The position numbers were made by a program, and so were the translations under genes. DNA of 64,000 bases from an uncultured Gammaproteobacteria bacterium. GTDB taxonomy: Bacteria > Pseudomonadota > Gammaproteobacteria > Steroidobacterales > XN24. Positions 18,737 to 28,706 of this stretch are shown here, in pieces; the first letter of the stretch is position 1; every line of letters starts with the position of its first letter. The notes beneath the pieces are model-generated. The model saw nothing but the letters and a program-made list of their open reading frames with translations, was not told the origin of the DNA and ran no database searches. The stretch lies in the NCBI GenBank assembly GCA_947259915.1, contig CAMYOC010000026.1, forward strand, positions 62,001-126,000. The letters run 5' to 3'.

Positions 18737-18841
18737 CTAAAGGAATCTCCAGGGCCATCGAATGGATAATTGCGAACCGATACGGCCGAAGATCGGTGTC
18801 TGGTGCCCGGCCTTCGGCTACGCTGCGCTCGCAACCCCACC

Positions 18842-18867
18842 ATTATACACAGCGCATTGTTGCGCTG
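18842..18867 (-). promoter_or_regulatory. Candidate petABC promoter with 7-bp inverted repeat
   Basis: On the minus strand a perfect TATAAT occupies 18842-18847. Immediately upstream, 18850-18867 is an inverted repeat CAGCGCA-TTGT-TGCGCTG. The repeat fills the spacer and -35 area, and no consensus -35 is visible, so the repeat may be an activator or repressor site. The leader to petA would be about 100 bases. Confidence 0.5.
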
Positions 18868-18971
18868 CCTACACGCCTCTGTGGCGCAGCCGGGCGGGAG
18901 TCAAATTGTCTCCGGCGATGGCGCATCGCATAATCCACCGCTTCCGCAGCCAGACACCCTCCTTCGCCGTC

Positions 18972-20051
18972 ATGTCCCGCCTGACTACCGTAATCACGTT
19001 CCTTGCGCGTTCCGCCGTCGTGGGCCTGGCAGCGGCGTTCCTCGCGGTCTATCTGTTCCCGGACCTGCTGCCCGGACGCTCGGTGAGCACGTCCCAGGGG
19101 CCGGCCTCCTACGCCAGCGCGGTAGTGTCGACGGCGCCGGCCGTGGTCAATCTGATCGGCGCCAGCCGTGGTCCGGCCGCGACCCCCGGAGCGGTGACAG
19201 GCGACAGCGTGGTCGGCGAGAGCCTGGGCTCCGGCGTGATTCTCAGCGCGGAAGGTCACGTAATCACCAATGACCACGTTATTGCCGGGGCCCGTGCGAT
19301 CGATGTAGTGCTTACCGACGGCCGGGTGGCGCCCGCGACCCTGGTCGGCACGGACCCGGACACCGATCTGGCGCTGCTGAAGATCGAACTCGACAACCTG
19401 CCGCGGATCCTGCTCGGCCGCTCGGACACCTTGCGCGTCGGGGACGTGGTGCTGGCCATAGGCAACCCCTTCAGCATCGGCCAGACCGTGACCCAGGGCA
19501 TTGTCAGCGGTACCCGTCGAGGTCAGCTCGGTCTGTCTCCTTTCGAGAATTTCATACAAACCGATGCCGCAATCAATCTCGGCAATTCCGGTGGTGCTCT
19601 GGTCAACGCCAGCGGCGAATTGGTAGGCATCAATACGGCCTTCTTCTCCCGCCGTCTGGATTCCGAGGGCATTGGCTTTGCGATCCCGGTGAATCTGGTG
19701 CGCGGCGTGATGGCGGACCTGATCGAGCACGGCCACGTCATCCGCGGCTGGCTCGGGGTGGGTACGGAGACGCTGACCGCTGAACAGGCGCGCTCGCTGG
19801 GGCTGGAGGATCCCTTCGGCATCATCCTCACCAGCGTGCAGCAAGGCAGTCCGGCGGACCTGGCGGGTCTGCGGCCCGCAGACGTCATCACCCATATCAA
19901 CGACCAGCCGGTCGTGGTCTGGCAGGATGCCCTCAGACAGGTGGCGAGGATGGCTCCCGGCACCCCCATCCTGCTCACCGGCAGCCGCCTTGGGCGCAGC
20001 TTCCGGGTCGCGGCAGAGGTCGCTGAACGGCCGTCTCTCGGCCGCGACTAG
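18972..20051 (+). CDS. degS: DegS-like periplasmic serine protease with one PDZ domain
   Basis: An inner-membrane-anchored HtrA-family protease; DegS senses outer-membrane protein stress and cuts RseA. The N-terminal membrane anchor is followed by a trypsin-like domain with catalytic His (VITNDHVI), Asp (DPDTDLALLKI) and Ser (GNSGGALVN). A single C-terminal PDZ domain follows (GWLGVGTETLTAEQARSLG, then GSPADLAGLRPADVI). One PDZ plus an uncleaved anchor favours DegS over DegP/DegQ. The start is uncertain: ATG 18972 gives 359 residues with the anchor near the N-terminus, while ATG 18918 is also open. Position beside petABC and murA is conserved in related genomes. Confidence 0.85.
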   Translation: MSRLTTVITFLARSAVVGLAAAFLAVYLFPDLLPGRSVSTSQGPASYASAVVSTAPAVVNLIGASRGPAATPGAVTGDSVVGESLGSGVILSAEGHVITNDHVIAGARAIDVVLTDGRVAPATLVGTDPDTDLALLKIELDNLPRILLGRSDTLRVGDVVLAIGNPFSIGQTVTQGIVSGTRRGQLGLSPFENFIQTDAAINLGNSGGALVNASGELVGINTAFFSRRLDSEGIGFAIPVNLVRGVMADLIEHGHVIRGWLGVGTETLTAEQARSLGLEDPFGIILTSVQQGSPADLAGLRPADVITHINDQPVVVWQDALRQVARMAPGTPILLTGSRLGRSFRVAAEVAERPSLGRD

Positions 20052-20062
20052 AGGCCTCGACC

Positions 20063-21578
<1,516 letters not shown>

Positions 21579-21764
21579 GATTGAAAACCGCTGCTGGAAT
21601 GAGCCGCTCACGGGCAGCCCGATGCGGCGCAATTCTACTGGAAGCAGGGAGCCACAGGAAATCATCGGCCGGCCGGCCGACTATCGCTCGGCATCCGGGT
21701 ATGCGTGTATCATTGGCGCCCCGCAGGGGGTCCCGCCGGCCCGCTCGGCCATGGGATTTTGTTG

Positions 21765-22727
21765 ATGCTCCTTTACTCAGCCGCGACGGTTGCCGGGTTT
21801 GCCCTGTTGATCTGGGGCGCAGACCGATTCGTACTCGGGGCAGCCGCGACCGCCCACAATCTCGGCGTCCCGTCTTTGTTGATCGGTCTCACGGTCGTGG
21901 CGCTGGCCACATCGGCGCCCGAAATCCTCGTCTCTGTCAGTGCCTCCATCGACGGCAATTCGCCCCTGGCGATCGGCAATGCCATCGGTTCGAATATTGC
22001 CAACATCGCGCTGGTGCTGGGCGCGACCGCCCTGGTGCAACCGCTTAGTGTCCGTTCCTCCGTCCTGCAGCGGGAGATGCCGGCCCTGCTGGCGGTTACG
22101 CTCCTGTGCGTGATGCTGATGCTCAATGGCGAGCTGAGCCGGCTGGATGGCGCTGTGCTGCTCGCCGGATTGTTCGTGGTCATGCACTGGCTGGTGGGTC
22201 TGGCGACAGAGCCGTCGGAAGCCGATCCGATAACGGCAGAGATAGAGGCCGAGATCCCCCAAACGATACCGATGCCGCGTGCCCTCATGTGGCTGTTCAT
22301 CGGCCTCGTCGTGCTCCTCGCCGGTGCCAAGATACTGGTCTGGGGCGCGCACAATATCGCCGTGGCCCTGGCGGTCAGTGACCTGATTATCGGCCTGACC
22401 GTGGTCGCTATCGGCACCAGCCTGCCGGAACTGGCCGTCTCGATGGTTAGCGCGCTTAAGAGAGAGCATGACATCGCGCTGGGCAACATCGTGGGTTCGA
22501 ATATGTTCAACTGTCTGGCGGTGCTCGGCCCGGCGGCGTTGATCGATCCCAAGGCCCTCGACGCATCCTTGCTGCAGTTGCACCTGCCGGTGATGATCGC
22601 GCTTACCCTGCTGCTGTTCGGATTGACCTACAATTTCACAGGCAGTGGCCGCATCTCTCGCGTACATGGCGGTGTGCTGCTGCTGGTCTTCCTGGCCTAC
22701 GAGGGACATATCCTTGGTTTCTTCTGA
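21765..22727 (+). CDS. yrbG: Calcium/cation antiporter of the CaCA family
   Basis: An inner-membrane cation/Ca2+ exchanger with about ten helices; 320 residues from ATG 21765. The two inverted alpha-repeats that form the ion sites are clear: GLTVVALATSAPEIL with GNAIGSNIANIALVLG in the first half, and GLTVVAIGTSLPELA with GNIVGSNMFNCLAVLG in the second. An acidic cytoplasmic loop (EPSEADPITAEIEAEIP) separates them. It opens the yrbG-kdsD-kdsC-lptC-lptA-lptB-rpoN series. A TATCAT box at 21708-21713 could be its -10, but the -35 is weak. Confidence 0.92.
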   Translation: MLLYSAATVAGFALLIWGADRFVLGAAATAHNLGVPSLLIGLTVVALATSAPEILVSVSASIDGNSPLAIGNAIGSNIANIALVLGATALVQPLSVRSSVLQREMPALLAVTLLCVMLMLNGELSRLDGAVLLAGLFVVMHWLVGLATEPSEADPITAEIEAEIPQTIPMPRALMWLFIGLVVLLAGAKILVWGAHNIAVALAVSDLIIGLTVVAIGTSLPELAVSMVSALKREHDIALGNIVGSNMFNCLAVLGPAALIDPKALDASLLQLHLPVMIALTLLLFGLTYNFTGSGRISRVHGGVLLLVFLAYEGHILGFF

Positions 22728-23730
22728 TCCACTCGACAAAGACGCAGGAATCCGCAGCCTGGCCGATGCCCGGGTGCTCGATCTGGCTCGCGAGGTGCTG
22801 CAAATCGAGGCAGCGGCGGTGTCCTGTCTGATCGATAGGCTGGGCGACGATTTCATCGCCGCCTGCGACGTCTGTCTGGGCTGTCGCGGCCGTATCGTCG
22901 TTACCGGGATGGGCAAATCCGGTCACATCGCCAGCAAGATCGCCGCCACCCTGGCCAGCACCGGCAGCCCGTCGTTCTTTGTCCATCCGGGCGAGGCCAG
23001 CCACGGCGATCTCGGCATGATCACCGGCGAAGACGTCGTGTTAGCGGTCTCAAACTCGGGCAGCACCCACGAAATCGTGCTCATCCTGCCGTTGATCAAA
23101 CGCCTCGGGGTGCCGCTGATCACGATGACCGGGCGCCCTGAATCGGTGCTGGCCGAGGCTGCTGACGTCAACCTGCATATCTCGATCGAGAAAGAAGCCT
23201 GCCCGCTGAATCTGGCGCCGACAGCAAGCACGACGGCAACCCTGGCCATGGGTGACGCGCTGGCGGTCGCCTTGCTGGAATGCCGCGGCTTCACCAAGGA
23301 AGATTTTGCCCGCTCCCATCCTGGCGGAACGCTGGGCCGGCGCCTGCTGTTGAAAGTCTCCGATTTCATGCGCACCGAGCAGCAGGTGCCCAAGGTGTAC
23401 GCGGACACGCCGGTCATCGATGGCCTGCTGGAGATGACCCGGACAGGCCTGGGTATGACCGCGATCGTGGATGAGAACGAAATTGTCATCGGCATCTTCA
23501 CCGATGGCGACCTGCGGCGGGCACTGGACATCGGCTGCGACCTGCAGGCCACCGCCATGAAGTCGATTATGACCACCGACTGCAAGACCATTGACCCCGA
23601 TGTCATCGCCGAAGAGGCCATGCGGATGATGGAGGACCATTCCATCACCGCGCTGCTGGTCACCGAGAGCGATCGGCGGCTCATCGGCGCGTTCAATATC
23701 CACGACATGCTCCATGCGGGCGTGCTTTGA
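22714..23730 (+). CDS. kdsD: D-arabinose 5-phosphate isomerase
   Basis: KdsD converts ribulose 5-phosphate to arabinose 5-phosphate for Kdo synthesis. About 338 residues: a SIS domain (VVTGMGKSGHIASKIAATLASTGSP, then SNSGSTHEI) followed by two CBS domains (from TPVIDGLLEMTRTGLG and from DVIAEEAMRMMEDHSITAL). The start is probably TTG 22714. It lies 14 bases inside yrbG and is preceded by GAGGGA at the right distance; no in-frame ATG or GTG closer to the SIS domain fits the family N-terminus. The stop overlaps kdsC. Confidence 0.92.
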   Translation: MVSSDPLDKDAGIRSLADARVLDLAREVLQIEAAAVSCLIDRLGDDFIAACDVCLGCRGRIVVTGMGKSGHIASKIAATLASTGSPSFFVHPGEASHGDLGMITGEDVVLAVSNSGSTHEIVLILPLIKRLGVPLITMTGRPESVLAEAADVNLHISIEKEACPLNLAPTASTTATLAMGDALAVALLECRGFTKEDFARSHPGGTLGRRLLLKVSDFMRTEQQVPKVYADTPVIDGLLEMTRTGLGMTAIVDENEIVIGIFTDGDLRRALDIGCDLQATAMKSIMTTDCKTIDPDVIAEEAMRMMEDHSITALLVTESDRRLIGAFNIHDMLHAGVL

Positions 23731-24227
23731 TGGATCTGACGGCTCGAGCCCGGGCGCTGCGGCTGGCCGTATTCGATGTCGACGGCGTGTTCACCGACGG
23801 ACGTTTGATCTACTCCCCGAAGGGCGAAGAGCTCAAGGTGTTCCATGTCCGCGACGGACTCGGGATCAAACGGCTGCAGGCCAGCGGCGTCGAAATCGCG
23901 ATTATCTCCGGGCGGGCTTCCGAGGCCGTGAGCCTGCGTATGACTGAGCTGGGTATTCGCCATATCTTCCAGGGCGACCATGACAAGCTGCCTCTGCTCC
24001 ACCGACTGCTCGCCGAATTTGCCTGCACCGCGGAGCAGGTTTCGTTTATGGGTGACGACCTGCCGGATCTGCCGGTCATGCGGGAAGTCGGACTGGCCGC
24101 CTGCCCTGCCGACGCAGTGGCGCCCGTCGCCGAAGTGTGCCACTGGCACGCCGGGCTCGACGGTGGGCGCGGCGCAGTTCGCGAATTCTGCGAATTTGTC
24201 ATTCGGGCCAGGTCCGCGGGTCCGTGA
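23730..24227 (+). CDS. kdsC: 3-deoxy-D-manno-octulosonate 8-phosphate phosphatase
   Basis: This HAD-superfamily phosphatase releases Kdo from Kdo 8-phosphate. The 165-residue product has the nucleophile motif FDVDGVFTDG (Asp16, Asp18), the Thr/Ser motif IISGRAS, the Lys region GDHDKLPLL and MGDDLPDLPVM for Mg2+ binding. Small size without a cap domain is typical of the tetrameric KdsC. The ATG shares a base with the kdsD stop (TGATG). Confidence 0.95.
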   Translation: MDLTARARALRLAVFDVDGVFTDGRLIYSPKGEELKVFHVRDGLGIKRLQASGVEIAIISGRASEAVSLRMTELGIRHIFQGDHDKLPLLHRLLAEFACTAEQVSFMGDDLPDLPVMREVGLAACPADAVAPVAEVCHWHAGLDGGRGAVREFCEFVIRARSAGP

Positions 24228-24781
24228 CCGGGCGCACCCTCGCCAGCATCATATTGGCGGGAATCGCGGCCTTCGGCGCCTGGCGCTGGCAGCTTGCTCT
24301 GCAGGACCGCGACGACCTCGACCCCTCATTGAGCGTAGAGGTCCAGGGCGTGTATCTGCGCAATGCCACGGTGGTTTCGCCGGGCCCGGACGGGCGACCG
24401 CTGTACCGCATGGTGGCCGCCGAGATGACCCAGCCGCTGGACGCGCGCAGGCTTGGCGTGCGGGATGTCTTTCTCGAGTATGAGGGACCCGGACCCGGCC
24501 GCTGGACCCTGCGCTCGGATCGCGGTGACGTCACGCTGGACTGGCAGGACATAAGATTGTCGGGGAATGTATCCATCGCCTGGGCCGAAGAGCGCGACCC
24601 GGCCACTGTGCTGGAAACCAGCAGCCTGGTGCTGGATGCAGTGTCTCATCTTGCCTCTACCGCGGAACGGGTCGTTTTGCATCACGGTAGCGGTCGCATC
24701 GAAGGCACCGGCATGTCGGTCGATTTGATGGCGGGGACCGTGGCGCTAGAATCGCAGGTCAATGGTCATTTCGCACCGTAA
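24224..24781 (+). CDS. lptC: LPS export protein LptC
   Basis: LptC is a bitopic inner-membrane protein that takes LPS from LptBFG and hands it to LptA. The 185-residue product has one N-terminal helix (LASIILAGIAAFGAWRW) and then a beta-jellyroll-like periplasmic domain (VEVQGVYLRNATVVSPGPDG, then YRMVAAEMTQPLD). GTG 24224 overlaps the kdsC stop (GTGA), which fixes the start. The sequence is divergent, so synteny between kdsC and lptA carries weight. Confidence 0.88.
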   Translation: MTGRTLASIILAGIAAFGAWRWQLALQDRDDLDPSLSVEVQGVYLRNATVVSPGPDGRPLYRMVAAEMTQPLDARRLGVRDVFLEYEGPGPGRWTLRSDRGDVTLDWQDIRLSGNVSIAWAEERDPATVLETSSLVLDAVSHLASTAERVVLHHGSGRIEGTGMSVDLMAGTVALESQVNGHFAP

Positions 24782-25421
24782 CTCCTGGCCGTGGCTGGCC
24801 CTGCTGGCCGCGTTGCCCTTGTCCCAGGCAAACGCCATCTTTCCCGACTCCAGGGAGCCGATTGCGTTGGAGGCCGCATCATCCGAATTCGACGGTGCGT
24901 CCGGGCTGCTGGTATTCCGCAACATCCGTATCAGCCAGGGCCCGTTCTCGATCTCGGCGGACAAGGCGGAAGCCACGGAACTCGATTTCTCGGCCAGCAA
25001 CTGGGATTTCAGTGGTCAGGTGGTGATCCGGGGCGAGGGAGCGAGCATCCTTGCCGACCAGGCACGGCTAGAATTCCTCGACCATCGTCTGCGCAATACC
25101 CGGGCCAGCGGCGCACCAGCCACGTTTGAGCGTAAACAGACTGAAGATTTTCGCGCGATCAGCGGCGATGCCCGTACCATAGAGTACGATCATGAGCAGC
25201 AGGTGCTGGTTCTGTCGGGTGATGCACGGTTGCTCGACGGAACCAACGAAGTCTCCGGCAGCCGGCTTATCTACCGGGTCGCTGAAGATCGGGTCATGGC
25301 CGGTTCGGATGATGGGGGAGAACAACGAGTGCGGATAACGATTACCCCGCCGTCCGGCGGCGAGGACACGCCTGCGGCGGCTGAGCCCGATCGCCCGGTC
25401 ACCGGGGAACCGACACCATGA
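24762..25421 (+). CDS. lptA: LPS transport periplasmic protein LptA
   Basis: LptA forms the periplasmic bridge carrying LPS from LptC to LptDE. The 219-residue product has a signal peptide ([17 protein letters not shown]) and an OstA-type beta-jellyroll ([20 protein letters not shown], then [13 protein letters not shown] and [14 protein letters not shown]). A Pro/Glu-rich tail ([14 protein letters not shown]) follows. It overlaps the lptC 3' end by 20 bases and the lptB start by 4 (ATGA). Confidence 0.93.
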   Translation: MVISHRNSWPWLALLAALPLSQANAIFPDSREPIALEAASSEFDGASGLLVFRNIRISQGPFSISADKAEATELDFSASNWDFSGQVVIRGEGASILADQARLEFLDHRLRNTRASGAPATFERKQTEDFRAISGDARTIEYDHEQQVLVLSGDARLLDGTNEVSGSRLIYRVAEDRVMAGSDDGGEQRVRITITPPSGGEDTPAAAEPDRPVTGEPTP

Positions 25422-26143
25422 CCACGCTGGCAACGGAGAAGATAAGCAAGAGCTTTCGCTCGCGCAAGGTGGTGGATGGCCTGTCGATGGAGATATCTGG
25501 CGGTCAGGTGGTCGGGCTGCTGGGTCCGAATGGCGCCGGCAAGACCACGGCCTTTTACATGATCGTGGGCCTGATCGGCTGCGACGGCGGGCGCATCCTG
25601 CTGGACGGCAAGGATATAACCGATCTGCCCATGCACCGGCGCGCGCGCCTTGGCGTCGGTTATCTGCCGCAGGAAGCCTCGGTGTTCCGCCATATGACCG
25701 TGGAGCAGAACATCATGGCGGTGCTGGAGACGCGCCGCGGTCTGAAGCGGCCGGATCGGGAGAGAGTGCTGGAAGAGCTACTGGAGGAGCTGCATATATC
25801 CCATATTCGCAGCGGCTCCGGTCTGAGTCTCTCCGGCGGCGAACGGCGCCGGGTCGAAATAGCGCGGGCGCTGGCCGCCGATCCGGCATTTATCCTCCTT
25901 GACGAGCCGTTCGCAGGCGTCGACCCGATCTCGGTGCTGGACATCCAGCGCATCATCGCGCACCTGCGCGACCGTGGCATCGGCGTATTGATCACGGACC
26001 ATAATGTGAGGGAGACCCTTGGCATCTGCGGCCATGCGTATATCCTCAGCGGCGGAGAGGTTATCGCCGCCGGCGATGCCGACGAGATCCTGCGGAACAA
26101 GCAGGTCAGAGAGGTCTATCTCGGAGAGGATTTCCGGCTCTAG
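25418..26143 (+). CDS. lptB: LPS export ABC transporter ATP-binding protein LptB
   Basis: The cytoplasmic ATPase of the LptB2FGC complex. The 241-residue protein has Walker [10 protein letters not shown] (residues 36-44), the Q-loop region [18 protein letters not shown], signature [15 protein letters not shown], Walker [14 protein letters not shown] and the H-loop [11 protein letters not shown]. lptF and lptG are not in this window, which is normal because they map elsewhere. rpoN follows after 53 bases. Confidence 0.97.
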   Translation: MTTLATEKISKSFRSRKVVDGLSMEISGGQVVGLLGPNGAGKTTAFYMIVGLIGCDGGRILLDGKDITDLPMHRRARLGVGYLPQEASVFRHMTVEQNIMAVLETRRGLKRPDRERVLEELLEELHISHIRSGSGLSLSGGERRRVEIARALAADPAFILLDEPFAGVDPISVLDIQRIIAHLRDRGIGVLITDHNVRETLGICGHAYILSGGEVIAAGDADEILRNKQVREVYLGEDFRL

Positions 26144-26196
26144 GCGCTGCACCACGTGACACGGCGCCAGGCTGAGCCAACCCCCGGATTCAGGAC

Positions 26197-27606
26197 ATGC
26201 TGAAACCCAGCCTGCAACTTCGCCTCGGCCAGCAGCTGACCATGACGCCTCAGCTGCAGCAGGCTATCCGTCTGTTACAGCTTCCGGTGCTCGACCTCCA
26301 GGCCGAAATCCAGGCCGCGCTGGAAAGCAACGTGATGCTGGAGCAGGATGAGCCGACCGAATCCGAGGTCGCGGAACCGCTGGCCGCCGAGGATGAAGCA
26401 CCGTCCGCCACCGCCGAAGAGATGGAGGTGGAGTACGCAGAAATCTCGACGCTGGGGCAATCCAGCGGATCCACGCTGCCGGACGATCTGCGCCACAGCT
26501 TCGATTATCCGGACCGCAGCCGCGACAATCTTCAGGATCACCTGCTCTGGCAGCTGCAGATGGATCGTTTCAGCGACCGTGAGCGCGGCATCGGCGAAGC
26601 CCTGATCGATGCGATCAACGAGGACGGGTATCTGAGCACCAGCCTGGCAGAGGTCGAGGAACTCCTGCGTGAGGAACTGGGGGCGGACCAGGCCGAGATA
26701 GAACCGGTGCTGGCCCGGATCCAGTGCTTCGATCCGGTGGGCGTCGGGGCCCGCGATCTAAGCGAGTGCCTCAGTTGCCAGCTGGCTCAATTCCCGGACG
26801 ATACGCCCGGCCTCGAGCTGGCGCGGCAGATCGCCGCGGAACACCTGGAACTGGTCGCGCAGCAGCAGACCGCGCAGCTGCGTCGCCGTCTGGGAGCGGA
26901 TCAGGACCTCATCGACGAGGCGCTGTGTCTGCTGCGCTCGCTGAACCCCAGGCCCGGCGGGGCAGTGCCCAGCGGCAGCCCCGAGTACATCGTGCCGGAT
27001 GTATTCGTCCGGCGGCAGGAAAAGCGCTGGGTGGTCGAGGCCAACCCCAGCATTGCGCCGCGACTCCGCGTGAATCAGACCTATGCCAGGCTGATCAGCA
27101 GGGAAAGCGAGTACGAGGCCTTGCGCACCCAGCTGCAGGAGGCGCGCTGGCTGGTCAAAAGCCTTGAGATCCGCAATGAAACACTGCTCCGGGTCGCGCG
27201 TTCAATTATCGAGCGGCAGGAGGCATTTCTCGACCACGGCGAGGAAGCGATGAAGCCGATGATCCTCAAAGACATCGCCGAAGCCATAGAGATGCACGAG
27301 TCGACTATCTCGCGGGCCACCACCGGGAAGTATATGCACACGCCGCGCGGCGTATTCGAGTTCCGGTTTTTCTTCTCCAGTCATGTCTCGAGCACGGACG
27401 GCGGCGAGATTTCTTCCACCGCGATCCGCGCCCGGATCCGCAAGCTGGTCGGTGACGAACCCGCCGGAAAACCCCTGAGCGACAGCAAACTCGCCGACCT
27501 CCTCGAGCATGAGGGCATCAAGGTGGCCCGGCGCACCGTCGCCAAGTATCGGGAATCATTAGGAATACCGTCCTCCAGCGATCGCCGGAGGCTGGCGCCT
27601 TCATAG
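26197..27606 (+). CDS. rpoN: RNA polymerase sigma-54 factor
   Basis: Sigma54 directs transcription of nitrogen, flagellar and other enhancer-dependent genes. The 469-residue protein has the Gln-rich region I (QLRLGQQLTMTPQLQQAIRLLQ) and an acidic region II (residues ~45-95). The core-binding domain includes LAEVEELLREELGAD, then an HTH-type DNA-binding region and the C-terminal RpoN box VARRTVAKYRESLGIP. The product is complete. Its place between lptB and hpf is conserved. Confidence 0.97.
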   Translation: MLKPSLQLRLGQQLTMTPQLQQAIRLLQLPVLDLQAEIQAALESNVMLEQDEPTESEVAEPLAAEDEAPSATAEEMEVEYAEISTLGQSSGSTLPDDLRHSFDYPDRSRDNLQDHLLWQLQMDRFSDRERGIGEALIDAINEDGYLSTSLAEVEELLREELGADQAEIEPVLARIQCFDPVGVGARDLSECLSCQLAQFPDDTPGLELARQIAAEHLELVAQQQTAQLRRRLGADQDLIDEALCLLRSLNPRPGGAVPSGSPEYIVPDVFVRRQEKRWVVEANPSIAPRLRVNQTYARLISRESEYEALRTQLQEARWLVKSLEIRNETLLRVARSIIERQEAFLDHGEEAMKPMILKDIAEAIEMHESTISRATTGKYMHTPRGVFEFRFFFSSHVSSTDGGEISSTAIRARIRKLVGDEPAGKPLSDSKLADLLEHEGIKVARRTVAKYRESLGIPSSSDRRRLAPS

Positions 27607-27657
27607 TCGGAGCAACAGTGCTAGGCAGAAACTCACGCAGGCTCTAAAATTAAATTA

Positions 27658-27679
27658 TGCTCGGTCTGCAGACCGAGCA
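27658..27679. promoter_or_regulatory. 22-bp perfect palindrome between rpoN and hpf
   Basis: The sequence TGCTCGGTCTG followed by its exact reverse complement spans 27658-27679 with no loop. It has no T-tract on either side, so an intrinsic terminator is unlikely. Just upstream, TAGGCA (27622-27627) and TAAAAT (27645-27650), 17 bases apart, could form a weak sigma70 promoter. That would place the palindrome at the transcription start, as an operator. The rest of 27607-27816 shows nothing else convincing apart from the hpf ribosome site. Confidence 0.5.
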
Positions 27680-27816
27680 GCGGAGACAACAATTACATAC
27701 CAGCCGCAATCACACCGCGATCCATCCCCTGACCCCATCGCGGCAGCCCTTGGAAGAGGCGGTTGCGGATCGCAAACGGCATCCGCAATCTCTTTCGACC
27801 CGCAACAGGAGGCTCT

Positions 27817-28137
27817 ATGCAACTGATCATCACCGGCCGCCATGTCGACGTCACCCCGGCCCTGCGCGACTATGTCAACGACAAGATGGAACGCATCATC
27901 CGCCACTGCGATCAGCTGACCGAAGTCCGCTGCATCCTCGAAGTGGAGAAACTGCGCCACAAAGCGGAAGCGACGCTGTATGTCAGCGGCGGCACTATCT
28001 TTGCCGAAGCGGTAGCCGACGATATGTATGCCGCCATCGATAGCCTGGTCGATCGCCTCGACCGCCGCGTCAAGAAACACAAAGACAAGCAAAACGACCA
28101 CCACGTCAGAGAAGCGCACCGGCAGCGGCTTGCCTAG
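27817..28137 (+). CDS. hpf: Ribosome hibernation promoting factor, short form
   Basis: HPF binds the 30S decoding region and helps form inactive 100S ribosomes in stationary phase. The 106-residue product starts MQLIITGRHVDVTPALRDYV after a near-perfect AGGAGG. It contains KMERIIRHCDQLTEV and FAEAVADDMYAAIDSLVDRLDRRVKKHKDK. It lacks the long C-terminal dimerisation domain, so it is the gammaproteobacterial short type. Located between rpoN and ptsN as usual. Confidence 0.95.
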   Translation: MQLIITGRHVDVTPALRDYVNDKMERIIRHCDQLTEVRCILEVEKLRHKAEATLYVSGGTIFAEAVADDMYAAIDSLVDRLDRRVKKHKDKQNDHHVREAHRQRLA

Positions 28138-28149
28138 GCTGAAAATCTC

Positions 28150-28656
28150 ATGGACGAATCATCGGGCAATGCCGCCGACCTGGGCACAGTAATAGAGTCC
28201 AGCCGGGTACTCTGTAACGTTGAGGCCCGGAGCAAGAAACACTCGCTCGACATCCTCAGCGAGTTGCTCGGTACCGCGGTACCGGATCTGCCTCAGGGGA
28301 CGGTATTCGACAGCCTGATTCAAAGGGAAAAAGTCGGGTCCACAGATCTCGAAGGTGGCATCGCGATCCCCCATGGCTGCCTCGAAGGCATAGACCGGAT
28401 CTATGGTGCCTTCGTCAAGTTGAGCGCCCCGGTAGACTACGACACCGTGGACGGTCAGCCCGTGGATCTGCTGTGCGGCCTGCTGCTGCCGCGCGGTGGA
28501 GAAAAGGAGTGCGGCCATCAATTGCAGGAGTTCGCCCGGCTTTTCCGCGATCCGGGATTCCTCGATGCGCTGCGCGGCGCCACCAGTAGCCGGAGTCTGT
28601 ACGATCTGCTGGCCGCTCAGCGCCCGGCACATCCTGCGCGCCTGGCAAGCGGCTGA
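28150..28656 (+). CDS. ptsN: Nitrogen PTS EIIA component
   Basis: PtsN is the terminal phosphoryl acceptor of the PTS-Ntr regulatory chain, known to affect potassium and nitrogen homeostasis. The 168-residue protein has the EIIA-2 fold with the phosphorylatable His75 in GGIAIPHGC, preceded by QREKVGSTDLEGG. The C-terminal region holds FARLFRDPGFLDALRGA. npr is not found after rapZ; mgtE follows instead. Spacing to hpf is 12 bases. Confidence 0.95.
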   Translation: MDESSGNAADLGTVIESSRVLCNVEARSKKHSLDILSELLGTAVPDLPQGTVFDSLIQREKVGSTDLEGGIAIPHGCLEGIDRIYGAFVKLSAPVDYDTVDGQPVDLLCGLLLPRGGEKECGHQLQEFARLFRDPGFLDALRGATSSRSLYDLLAAQRPAHPARLASG

Positions 28657-28706
28657 GGGCGCGCGCTGACCCGCCCCCCGATCATGGCGCGATCCGAGTC
28701 AGACCC

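Noticed and set aside
21666-21679. CGGCCGGCCGGCCG run upstream of yrbG
   Set aside because: A short self-complementary GC run with no promoter or hairpin context; could be chance in GC-rich DNA.
22923-24149. A 408-codon minus-strand frame opposite kdsD and kdsC
   Set aside because: It is the shadow of two well-supported genes; composition is Arg/Ser/Pro-rich without motifs.
27658-27679. rpoN terminator
   Set aside because: The palindrome has no loop and no T-tract on either strand, so intrinsic termination is unlikely.
27749-27768. Sigma54-type TTGG...TTGC before hpf
   Set aside because: Spacing between the GG and GC is 11 rather than 10 bases and the rest of the consensus does not match.
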